From: Candidatus Tenebribacter mawsonii
GTDB lineage: Bacteria; Cloacimonadota; Cloacimonadia; Cloacimonadales; TCS61
NCBI GenBank assembly: GCA_030765665.1
Contig: JAVCCD010000339.1
Coordinates: 1-40,838 of the forward strand
Reading direction: 5' to 3'
Length of the DNA stretch: 40,838 bases
A model generated the notes under the pieces. That model did no database searches, was not told where the DNA came from, and was given only the letters and a program-made list of their open reading frames with translations. Below, in pieces: positions 6,945-14,063 of this stretch. The position numbers and the translations under genes were made by a program. The stretch's first letter is position 1, and every line of letters starts with the position of its first letter.

Positions 6945-7123
6945 ATCAGTATCATTTCTGATTATCTGATACATGATTAGTGTCATTGAATAGTATCATA
7001 GATTGATACTGATTTAAATGATTACAAATGAATGACTTAGTAACCTTATGAATTGGATTAGTTGCACATTGTTGAAAATTGGTATCAGTGTCATCTCCTA
7101 TATAGGGCAGTGATACTGATACC
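6945..7123. repeat. ATCAGTATCA repeat cluster, candidate origin
   Basis: Copies of ATCAGTATCA or its complement lie at 6945-6954, 7004-7013, 7084-7093 (ATCAGTGTCA) and 7111-7120, with shorter relatives at 6967, 6979 and 6992. Two inverted pairs are evident: AGTATCA/TGATACT (6992-7010), and GGTATCAGTGTCA (7081-7093) facing TGATACTGATACC (7111-7123). The cluster fills the gap between the ATPase and primase genes, a common place for the origin of small replicons. A 66-codon minus frame crosses it (6952-7152) but its codons are largely made of the repeats, so I treat it as non-coding. Confidence 0.6.
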
Positions 7124-7132
7124 ATTTCGATT

Positions 7133-8242
7133 TTATCCGAGTAAGCTAACATAAAATTTTTCCCTTCCGGATTGATCTTTTACTTCAACAATTTTGATGA
7201 AGTTATATTCTTCAGACATGCGCTTTATGTATCTTTTAGCAGTAGCTTCAGACATCCCGGTGAATAGTATAATCTTACTTACAGCATCTTTATGATTAAT
7301 AGGTTTATCTGAGAAAACCTCCTTTGCGATTTCCTTGAATATTGCGGGTTTGTCATTTTGTTCATCCTTCCTATCCTTTATACCTGCGTAGGTATGATAT
7401 TTCTTATCACTATCATATTCGAATTGCAATATTGGGACATCCATACTATTGGCATTACGTAGTAGGTATGGTTCACAATAGCTGATTCCATCTTCACTTT
7501 TCTTAATCTGTAATACCGATTCTGCTTTCCTTTGCAACTGACTACCTAAATGCCCACGTTCTTTGTTACTGTTTGGGTTTAAATGTAGAATTGCGATAAT
7601 TGGACAGTCATATTCAATTGCTAATGTCTCAAAGAAATGTACAATAGAATTTGCTTGTTCTTCTTTGTTTACAGATGATATATAATCTGCTATACTATCT
7701 ATCACTGCTATATGAATTCCATTCGAAGATTTTGCTACCTCAGTAAATAAATCTCTTGTCCATTCCTGCATGTCTTCTAATTCCATTCCCCTGATGTTGT
7801 AACTGTAAAAATACTCTGGAGACTTTTCAATCCGTGATCGTTTGATTATTGCATGGATCATATTCTTGAAATGGTCATGCTTTGCTTGTTCAGTATCAAT
7901 ATGAATCACTGCTTTTTTTTGTTTGTTCCCATCAATGTAAAGAGGTTCAAATCCATCGTAACCATCGTCATGTCCTCTTATTACTCCTGCAAGAATGACG
8001 CTGCAGAATGCACTTTTCCCAGCTTTACTGCTTCCGGATAACATAGTAAGATTCCCTGCAGTTGATATAATATTTCCATTAATGCTAATTATTGGATATG
8101 GTTCAGGAATATTTATTTCTGATGTAATTCTCAAATTGGCATACTTACTTAAAAAAGTTTCTTTTTTTTCAGTTGTTGTATGATCCTCGGTTTTCTTAAC
8201 TAAGCCTGGTTTCTCATCTATATGCCCGTCTATTGTATTCAT
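7133..8242 (-). CDS. RepA-like hexameric helicase/ATPase (RecA fold, AAA_25 type)
   Basis: The 369-aa protein has a P-loop GSSKAGKS at residues 70-77 and a Walker B strand HIAVIDSIAD ending in Asp182. A conserved AILHLNPNSNKERGHLGSQLQRKAES segment (about 214-240) matches the sensor/ssDNA-binding loop of plasmid RepA and related AAA_25 ATPases. The C terminus (KDAVSKIILFTGMSEATAKRYIKRM) reads as a winged-helix DNA-binding domain. It probably unwinds or loads at the element's origin together with the downstream primase. GAGGAAGTG precedes the ATG, and the gene overlaps the end of the SpoVG-like gene by 29 bases, implying translational coupling. Confidence 0.88.
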   Translation of the reverse strand: MNTIDGHIDEKPGLVKKTEDHTTTEKKETFLSKYANLRITSEINIPEPYPIISINGNIISTAGNLTMLSGSSKAGKSAFCSVILAGVIRGHDDGYDGFEPLYIDGNKQKKAVIHIDTEQAKHDHFKNMIHAIIKRSRIEKSPEYFYSYNIRGMELEDMQEWTRDLFTEVAKSSNGIHIAVIDSIADYISSVNKEEQANSIVHFFETLAIEYDCPIIAILHLNPNSNKERGHLGSQLQRKAESVLQIKKSEDGISYCEPYLLRNANSMDVPILQFEYDSDKKYHTYAGIKDRKDEQNDKPAIFKEIAKEVFSDKPINHKDAVSKIILFTGMSEATAKRYIKRMSEEYNFIKIVEVKDQSGREKFYVSLLG

Positions 8243-8480
8243 TTATCACTTCCTCTTCAATTTTTTCAATTAGTTCTTCATTCATTTCAATTGCTTTTTC
8301 ATAGTAATGACCACCACGATCAACCCAGTGCAATAGGGGTACATCAACTCTTAATCCATTATTCAATTGAATAATTCGCATTTGATTGATTATCATTCCG
8401 TAAATTTTAATTGATGCTGTAGCGATCAGATTGCCTTTGTTGATTACCTTCATTCCTATTATTTCAATTTCATCATTCAT
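8214..8480 (-). CDS. SpoVG-like protein
   Basis: The 88-aa product resembles the SpoVG family along its length: IIGMKVINKGNLIATASIKIYGMIINQMRI, then QLNNGLRVDVP, the counterpart of the GNNGLFVAMPS signature, and a C-terminal helix ending INEYNR, like the LNEYHR of SpoVG. SpoVG proteins are small nucleic-acid-binding regulators, and copies occur on phages and mobile elements. The region just after the signature is diverged. AAAGGA precedes the ATG. Its end overlaps the ATPase start, so it belongs to the replication operon; a role in regulation or ssDNA handling is inferred. Confidence 0.7.
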   Translation of the reverse strand: MNDEIEIIGMKVINKGNLIATASIKIYGMIINQMRIIQLNNGLRVDVPLLHWVDRGGHYYEKAIEMNEELIEKIEEEVINEYNRRAYR

Positions 8481-8491
8481 TTGTTTTTCCT

Positions 8492-8842
8492 TTAATTTAT
8501 TATTGGTTTGAAGGGAATTATCAGGTGCCCTAATTTTCTTTCCCTGGATTTTAAGAATTTCCCTTTTTTGTGTATTCTCCTTTTAGGTGCTCCACATTGA
8601 ATTAAAACATCCAGATTTTCATTTCTAGTGTCAAATTGATATAAACCATCAGCTGTTGCCCATTCGTTGAAAATTATACCTTTTGAACGTAACTTAACAA
8701 GGGTTTTGTAACTCCAGCATGTACAACCTAATGTTGTTTTTGATTTCCTGTAGATTTCCATGAATTTTGTGATCAGAAATGTATCTCTGCATTTGTCCCG
8801 ATAGAGAAGATGCTTGTATTCTGAAGATATTAATTTTCTCAT
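8492..8842 (-). CDS. Hypothetical basic 116-aa protein
   Basis: Not recognised. It is strongly basic, especially the C-terminal third (PKRRIHKKGKFLKSRERK), and so may bind nucleic acid. A segment around residues 38-70 (TLGCTCWSYKTLVKLRSKGI) could form a helix-turn-helix-sized unit. GAGG lies five bases before the ATG. It sits between the small HTH protein and the SpoVG-like gene, with gaps of 7 and 11 bases, so it is co-transcribed with the replication genes. Confidence 0.7.
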   Translation of the reverse strand: MRKLISSEYKHLLYRDKCRDTFLITKFMEIYRKSKTTLGCTCWSYKTLVKLRSKGIIFNEWATADGLYQFDTRNENLDVLIQCGAPKRRIHKKGKFLKSRERKLGHLIIPFKPIIN

Positions 8843-8849
8843 AATATCC

Positions 8850-9107
8850 TCACTTTCCAGCTATGATGTTGCTAATTGCTTCGGATTCAATCTGTAGGGA
8901 ACTCTTAACAAGACTTGTATTATTGAGAATGAAATTGTCTAAATCTACTTTTTTGTAATATACCTTGCGACCTCTTCGACGGTGGAACGGAATTGTTCGG
9001 TAATAATTGTAACTATAAAGCGTTGCAGGTTTCAAGTTTAAGTATGCACAAGCTTCAGCAAGAGACATGAAAACGGATTCAATCTGATTTTGTTTTTTTT
9101 GTACCAT
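8850..9107 (-). CDS. Small HTH protein, excisionase-like (MerR/HTH_17 type)
   Basis: The 85-aa protein has the winged-helix pattern of element-encoded excisionases and DNA-binding regulators: VFMSLAEACAYLNLKPATLYSYN (recognition helix), then TIPFHRRRGRKVYYKKVDLDNFI, the wing followed by the DLDNFI helix. The start is placed at the ATG at 9107, which has AAGGAG eight bases upstream; a GTG at 9140 has no good site. Members of this group bend DNA at attachment sites or switch on replication genes. It is first in a run of five co-oriented genes down to the primase. Confidence 0.85.
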   Translation of the reverse strand: MVQKKQNQIESVFMSLAEACAYLNLKPATLYSYNYYRTIPFHRRRGRKVYYKKVDLDNFILNNTSLVKSSLQIESEAISNIIAGK

Positions 9108-9216
9108 GAAAAAACTCCTTATTCTTATTAAGGTTTTCACCTTTCGAATAAGAAGTCCGACTTCAAGAGTCGTTTAAGAACTTAATAGGTCGTTTATAAT
9201 AAATAATATGAATTAA

Positions 9217-10407
9217 TTAAAACCAATCTAATTCACAGGAATATGATATTTTGCCATTTCTCCATTTAATATATGAGTTTATATGCTCATAGAATTCAGG
9301 GTATCCTCTTTTGCAATGTGACATAGCAGTTCTGCATGCTTTTGTAACACTATCAGAAATTCTCTTATCGTTTAAAGTAGTATTTGAACTTGATAGCCTA
9401 ATTTGTTTGATATTATTGTAAATTGTGTTAATTTCAGTTTCAATCTTTTCAATTTTCACTTCATAAGCTGTTGGATCAACTTCTATCGTATTTTTTAAAT
9501 AAATAAGTTCATCTTCAAGGCTTCGTTGATTTTTTCTTAAATCATTAAGTTCTGTTTTGAATGGTAAATCATCTAAAATCCGGGACTCTAAGTTATGTGC
9601 ATTGGCTAATTCCGAATAAAGAAATTTTGTATCAGGAGATTTTAAACATTTTGAAAAATAATAAATCCCAAGCAGATCTTGTAGTATTTTTCTTTTTCCA
9701 TTATAAACAACTTCCCATCCAGCACTAATTCTATTAATTGAGTATCTATGTATATTTGGATATTTTCTTTTTTCTAATTCTTTAAATTTTACTTCCAAAC
9801 CAGTTATGTCTACCGCTTGCCTGCAAATTGTATTATCCATGGTACTAATAGTTTTCGAAATAGAATTTATTTGATTATATTTTTCAATTACATATTTCAT
9901 GTACAATTCAAAATAACGTGCGTATCCGTATTCTTTTATCTCTTCATTTTCCATTAACAAGTTATCAATTAATGGCCAACATGCTGCTCCTTCGCAAAAA
10001 TAAAATAAAAATAAACCATATAAATTTAATGGGATGCTTAACATTTGCATAGTGTCAGCTAATGAATCTTCGAATAATTCTGATTTTATTGCATGAAGAA
10101 TCTTAAAAAAATGATTTTCAATAAAGTGAGTATATGCATGAACAAACATATTAGAAATCATTTCTAGCCTTTCAGGATCTGAAAACAGCTGTTTTCTGTT
10201 ATTGAATAAATCATTACTGATGTAATACGATTCAATTTCGTTTAAAATTCTATCCTTAACTTCGATAAAATCTTTTTCAATGTCGTTTGAATCAAAAATA
10301 TTCTCAATCATTATCATCGAGTAATCGGAGATATTTTTTTCGTTGGAACTAATTCTGTAAGTTAACCCATTTTTTAAAAGTTCAAGGTATTCATAAGTTT
10401 CATTCAT
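9217..10407 (-). CDS. Hypothetical 396-aa coiled-coil protein
   Basis: Not recognised. The N-terminal ~190 residues are helical, with a Trp/Cys-containing stretch (YFCEGAACWPLIDNLLM). The middle has a coiled-coil pattern (LNDLRKNQRSLEDELIYLKN, then VKIEKIETEINTIYNNIKQI). The C terminus ends in a compact Cys/Trp-rich segment (ACRTAMSHCKRGYPEFYEHI...KISYSCELDWF). No signal or membrane segment. GGGAG precedes the ATG at 10407, preferred over an in-frame TTG at 10419. It overlaps the integrase stop by four bases (ATGA), so the two are coupled. Its place between integrase and excisionase is where elements often carry accessory genes. Confidence 0.7.
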   Translation of the reverse strand: MNETYEYLELLKNGLTYRISSNEKNISDYSMIMIENIFDSNDIEKDFIEVKDRILNEIESYYISNDLFNNRKQLFSDPERLEMISNMFVHAYTHFIENHFFKILHAIKSELFEDSLADTMQMLSIPLNLYGLFLFYFCEGAACWPLIDNLLMENEEIKEYGYARYFELYMKYVIEKYNQINSISKTISTMDNTICRQAVDITGLEVKFKELEKRKYPNIHRYSINRISAGWEVVYNGKRKILQDLLGIYYFSKCLKSPDTKFLYSELANAHNLESRILDDLPFKTELNDLRKNQRSLEDELIYLKNTIEVDPTAYEVKIEKIETEINTIYNNIKQIRLSSSNTTLNDKRISDSVTKACRTAMSHCKRGYPEFYEHINSYIKWRNGKISYSCELDWF

Positions 10408-11510
10408 TTCGACTCCCAATTCAAATCAGGTAACTTATCAATCGCATCATCTCTTTTTTTATCGATTATCTTAGCATAGATCTGTGTGTGTTTGATGTCT
10501 TTATGCCCTAAAAGCTTGCTGACAGTGTAAAGGTCAATGTCATATGTTAAGCACAACGTCGCAAATGTATGCCGTGCACAATGGAATGTAATATGTTTAT
10601 CAATGCTATTTCGATGAACCCATCTTTTGATGTGCTTATTAATTGAATCTTCACCTGGAAGTCCGAAAATAAGATCAAATAGTTTATTTCCATTTCTCTG
10701 ATCTGATAATATATTCTGTGCAGAGCTTGATATCTTCATTCTTAATGTATCTGATGTTTTCTTCTGTAACACTTCAAGATTCTCTTCTTTAATGTTCTTC
10801 CATGTTAACGATCTTATATCTGAAATTCTTAATCCAGTGAAACAACTAAACAGGAAGGCATTTTTTATATCCTTATCAATTAATTTATCAGTAGAAATCT
10901 TTATTATCTCATCTTCAGTGAGAAACTCTCTTCTGGCATTCACTCCTGGGTTCAATACGAATAATGCAGGATTTTTTGATATATAGTTCTTCTTTAGCGC
11001 AATATTTAGCATAGCTTTGAAGTTTGAGAAATATGTACTGGTCGTATTTGGAGATACTACTGTTAGCAAGTATTCTCTATAGCTTTCGCATAATGGTAGT
11101 GTGATTTTCGAAAATTTCAAATAACCATCATTGAACTTAGTAAAATGTTTTAGGGCATTAGTCCAAACATTATAAGTATTTCCGGTTTTCTTGTTTTTGA
11201 CTTCTTCATAAAATTCAATTACATTAGAATCACATAATTTTTCTTTCTTTAAGGACTCGTTACCATGAAGCTTATACTGGAACTCATATTTAGATTGTTC
11301 TTCGCTTGCTTTCTGGATAATTTGTTTATCATGGGTAAGATTTGAGATTTTACCAGAAATCGTTAATCCCTTAAGATTAATTGTTTTCCGAATGTCTATT
11401 CTTTGAATCTCTAAATATAAGGAATAGTCATGCTTCTGTTTCCTGTATTTAATTTTGAATTTACTGTGATGATTATAAGTTCTTATTTCTTTTATCAATT
11501 TTTCATTCAT
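10404..11510 (-). CDS. int: Tyrosine recombinase (integrase)
   Basis: The 368-aa enzyme integrates and excises the element at tRNA-Arg. The layout is an N-terminal arm-binding region (~1-80), a SAM-like core-binding domain (~95-180) and a catalytic domain with the expected residues: Arg228 (FTGLRISDIRSL), a Lys near 250, His310-x-x-Arg313 (FHCARHTFA), His336 (LLGHKD) and the nucleophile Tyr345 (TQIYAKI). It belongs to the group common in Bacteroidetes-type mobile elements. ATG 11510 is preferred over GTG 11516 on spacing from AGGT. It lies 170 bases from the right attachment repeat, at the far end from the tRNA. Confidence 0.95.
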   Translation of the reverse strand: MNEKLIKEIRTYNHHSKFKIKYRKQKHDYSLYLEIQRIDIRKTINLKGLTISGKISNLTHDKQIIQKASEEQSKYEFQYKLHGNESLKKEKLCDSNVIEFYEEVKNKKTGNTYNVWTNALKHFTKFNDGYLKFSKITLPLCESYREYLLTVVSPNTTSTYFSNFKAMLNIALKKNYISKNPALFVLNPGVNARREFLTEDEIIKISTDKLIDKDIKNAFLFSCFTGLRISDIRSLTWKNIKEENLEVLQKKTSDTLRMKISSSAQNILSDQRNGNKLFDLIFGLPGEDSINKHIKRWVHRNSIDKHITFHCARHTFATLCLTYDIDLYTVSKLLGHKDIKHTQIYAKIIDKKRDDAIDKLPDLNWESK

Positions 11511-11528
11511 TTTCACTACCTTTTAATA

Positions 11529-11555
11529 AAACGTTGTGAGAAACGTTGTGAGATT
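11529..11555 (+). promoter_or_regulatory. Probable integrase arm-type sites (right, tandem)
   Basis: Two head-to-tail copies of AAACGTTGTGAG (11529-11540 and 11541-11552), the second extended to AAACGTTGTGAGATT, lie just upstream of the integrase start. The extended form recurs exactly at 188-202 at the other end. Their position also makes them candidates for integrase autoregulation. Confidence 0.65.
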
Positions 11556-11678
11556 TCATGCAAATCATTCAAATCCATTACAACCTAATATTAGTTCACA
11601 TTCTCTTAGTTCACTCTATGCAAGCGTTATGTCTAACGCAATCCAAATAAATCAAAGGTAATCAAATTGTCAACTGAA

Positions 11679-11711
11679 TTTGGGGTTCGAGTCCCTACGG
11701 GCGTGCCATTT
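11679..11711 (+). repeat. attR: second copy of the 33-bp attachment repeat
   Basis: Exact duplicate of 94-126, containing only the T arm, 3' acceptor strand and CCA of tRNA-Arg; the rest of a tRNA is absent. It marks the right limit of the element and the return to ancestral chromosome. Confidence 0.93.
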
Positions 11712-11983
11712 ATACTTTGGCTTGTGAGGAACGAACAAACGAAGTTAAAACAAGATTTGGCTTTGCGAAGCAAAACACATCGGTTTGATTAATTACGAAT
11801 TTCAAATTACGAAATAATAATGAAAATAAGATATTCATGGATACAATTTATAACATAATTGGTGAGAATCCCTTCTTCTTGCTATGGTTCGACCACATAT
11901 ACTCCGATTTGTGACAATCGAGCAAACGAAGTCATAAAACTATAATGATATGAAAATTTTACGTCGTTTTTAATAATTTGAAT
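11712..11983. other. Intergenic stretch with a diverged ~30-bp direct repeat
   Basis: No gene is seen between attR and pilD. Two related segments, 11722-11751 and 11909-11940, share the pattern TTGTGA..A.CGA.CAAACGAAGT followed by AAAAC. They may be a short dispersed intergenic repeat of this genome. Confidence 0.45.
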
Positions 11984-12748
11984 TTAATAGAGATTAAAAA
12001 AACTCAGATATAAACTAATTAACGTATTGCCTGCGAGAATGTAAAATATTGATCCCACAACGAGAAACGGTCCAAAAGGAAAGTGTTTTTGGCGATCATG
12101 TTTTAAAACTAATAGTGTTGCTAGAGCTATTAATGACGAAAAAAGTATTGTGAATAATGTTCCCCAAATTCCCAGAAAAGCACCAATTGCAGCAATAAGT
12201 TTAATGTCACCACCACCAAGGCTGTCTTTATCAGTAATTTTTTGGAAGAAATAAGCTGTGAATAAAAATAATAGAAAACCAGACAGAGCACCTATTCCAG
12301 CTGATATCCAGTTAACATCGGTATGTGGCAAGATTGAGAAGATGAATCCAATTATTATAAGTGGTAATGATAGTTTATTTGGAATTATGTAATGAAAAAA
12401 ATCAATAAAAAAGATGATCAAACCGAAAGAAATAAAAATTGCATATTTGAAAAAGACAATTGAGAATTGTGCTTCTAGGCTTATAAAAAGGAGAATCAGC
12501 AAAATAGGTGTTAATATTTCCACAAGAAAGTAATGAATATTGATCTTGGTGCCACAATATGCACATTTACCCTTGAGTAAAATATAACTTATTATTGGAA
12601 TGTTGTGATAAGGTTTAATTTTTGTTTTACATACTGGGCAACTTGAATCTGGGTATACAACCGATTTTTTTATGGGAATTCTGGAAATACAAACATTGAA
12701 GAAACTTCCAAAAACCGTTCCAAATATAAATATTATTAAATAGAACAT
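11984..12748 (-). CDS. pilD: Prepilin peptidase / N-methyltransferase
   Basis: The 254-aa inner-membrane aspartyl protease cleaves and methylates type IV prepilins. The N terminus FGSFFNVCISRIP is the family signature. The cytoplasmic zinc-binding loop has Cys37-x-x-Cys40 and Cys62-x-x-Cys65. The catalytic aspartates are Asp116 (FIDFFHYIIPNKLSLP) and Asp181 in the GxGD motif (LGGGDIKLIAAIGAF). The rest is hydrophobic helices. The ATG lies immediately after the T-tract of a terminator and has no Shine-Dalgarno sequence, yet the conserved N terminus begins there, so translation may be leaderless or depend on read-through. It would process the pilA, pilV and pilW products encoded upstream. Confidence 0.95.
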   Translation of the reverse strand: MFYLIIFIFGTVFGSFFNVCISRIPIKKSVVYPDSSCPVCKTKIKPYHNIPIISYILLKGKCAYCGTKINIHYFLVEILTPILLILLFISLEAQFSIVFFKYAIFISFGLIIFFIDFFHYIIPNKLSLPLIIIGFIFSILPHTDVNWISAGIGALSGFLLFLFTAYFFQKITDKDSLGGGDIKLIAAIGAFLGIWGTLFTILFSSLIALATLLVLKHDRQKHFPFGPFLVVGSIFYILAGNTLISLYLSFFNLY

Positions 12749-12777
12749 AATAAAAATGCCCGGATAAACCGGGCATT
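12749..12777 (-). terminator. Terminator after pilC
   Basis: Perfect 9-bp stem AATGCCCGG (12755-12763)/CCGGGCATT (12769-12777) with a five-base loop, followed on the minus strand by TTTTTATT. It ends the pilus operon after pilC, eight bases downstream of the pilC stop. The T-tract runs straight into the pilD ATG. Confidence 0.85.
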
Positions 12778-12784
12778 AATTAGT

Positions 12785-14038
12785 TTATTTCATTCCTGAA
12801 CTGATGGCCAGTCCCAGATTGAATATCGGCAGATATATGATTACGATAATGTAACCGACCAATGCTGCCATAATAATTATCATCATCGGCTCTATAAGTG
12901 AAGTGAGCCTTTCTATTACAGAGTCAACCAACTTCTGATGAAATTCTGCTGCTTTTTTGAGCAGACTATCCATTTCACCAGTCTCTTCACCAGTTGATAT
13001 AAGTTGAAGAAGAGTTGATGGGAACACTTTTGTTTTCTTAAATGCTCCTGCAACGGTATAGCCCTCTTTCACCAAATGTCTGGCCTGCTTACAAGCTCGT
13101 TCAATAATTGCATTTTGAACAACTTTTTCAACCAGCTCCATAGTATCCATAATGGGAACACCTGCGTACATAAGTATACTAAATGTTCGTGCAAATTTGC
13201 TCATGATAGAGTTTTCCATCAAATTTCCAATCACAGGCATTTTCAAAATGATGCTATCTATAACTAAATGTCCTCTTTCTGAGATATAGAATAAAAAGAA
13301 AGCCATTAAGAATGCTAACACACCTAAGCCAGTGAAGAATACATTCTCACGAACAATATTACTGATAGCAATAGCGGCAACTGTAGGTGCTGGAAGATCT
13401 GCATTGAAACTTTCATAAACACCAGCGAACATAGGTATTATATAATAGAACAAGCCCCAAACCACAAATGCCAGGAAGGCAAGAATGAATATTGGGTATG
13501 AAAGTGCAGACCATACTTTACGACGCGTATCTTCTATTTTCTCTAGATAGGTTGCAAGTTCATCAAGTACTGTATGGAGCGTACCAGAAACCTCACCTGC
13601 TTTTACCAATGCAATAAAAAGTGAATTAAATACACCCGGATGCAGTTCCATAGATTCCGATAAACTGTATCCCTTTTTAATGTCGTTTGATAACTTCAGT
13701 AGAACTTTCTTAAAACGCTTGTTCTTCTCTTCTCTAGCCAAATTAGTTAACGACTTCTCAATGGTTAGACCCGCCGAAAACATTGTTGCAAGCTGGCGTG
13801 TGAAGAATACAAGAATTTTTAAACTTATACCCGTTCTTATTTTATAGATAGTAAGCATTATTTTATCGAGCATTGATAGCTGTCCGCTGAACGCTCCTTC
13901 TTTTCCCGGCTTCACCGAGATAATAATGCTACCTTCTTTAGTTAACTTATCAACAGCTTCGTCCATAGAAGTAGCTTTTAAAGTTCCCTCTACACGAAGC
14001 CCTTTTACGTCTTTTATTATATATTGAAAAACTGCCAT
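12785..14038 (-). CDS. pilC: Type IV pilus inner-membrane platform protein PilC
   Basis: The 417-aa protein is the platform on which PilB and PilT drive pilin insertion and removal. It has the two repeated T2SSF domains: the first around residues 75-200, with FTRQLATMFSAGLTIEKSL and GEVSGTLHTVLDELATYLEK, the second around 280-400, with FARTFSILMYAGVPIMDTME and GEETGEMDSLLKKAAEFHQK. Three hydrophobic helices lie near 175-200, 225-250 and 385-408. Length is normal for the family. It follows pilB by 25 bases, with an AAGGAT ribosome site, and is the last gene before the terminator. Confidence 0.96.
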   Translation of the reverse strand: MAVFQYIIKDVKGLRVEGTLKATSMDEAVDKLTKEGSIIISVKPGKEGAFSGQLSMLDKIMLTIYKIRTGISLKILVFFTRQLATMFSAGLTIEKSLTNLAREEKNKRFKKVLLKLSNDIKKGYSLSESMELHPGVFNSLFIALVKAGEVSGTLHTVLDELATYLEKIEDTRRKVWSALSYPIFILAFLAFVVWGLFYYIIPMFAGVYESFNADLPAPTVAAIAISNIVRENVFFTGLGVLAFLMAFFLFYISERGHLVIDSIILKMPVIGNLMENSIMSKFARTFSILMYAGVPIMDTMELVEKVVQNAIIERACKQARHLVKEGYTVAGAFKKTKVFPSTLLQLISTGEETGEMDSLLKKAAEFHQKLVDSVIERLTSLIEPMMIIIMAALVGYIIVIIYLPIFNLGLAISSGMK

Positions 14039-14063
14039 ATTATATCCTTCTTAATTAGAGAAT

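Larger units (their letters stand above)
94..11711. mobile_element. Integrated element in the 3' end of tRNA-Arg
   Basis: About 11.6 kb is bounded by a perfect 33-bp direct repeat, the left copy forming the 3' end of tRNA-Arg. Inside are a tyrosine integrase next to the right end, a small HTH protein, a RepA-type ATPase, a CHC2/Toprim primase and repeat clusters that could be origins. No relaxase, conjugation genes, capsid or terminase are seen, so it looks like a self-replicating but transfer-defective element: a mobilisable island, plasmid-like integrated element or phage satellite. The left cargo shows three decayed genes, so at least that half is degenerating. Boundaries are directly visible; the class is inference. 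Confidence 0.9.

Noticed and set aside
6952..7152. 66-codon minus-strand frame between ATPase and primase
   Set aside because: Its sequence is largely made of the ATCAGTATCA repeats and it begins inside the ATPase gene; better explained as an origin-like region.
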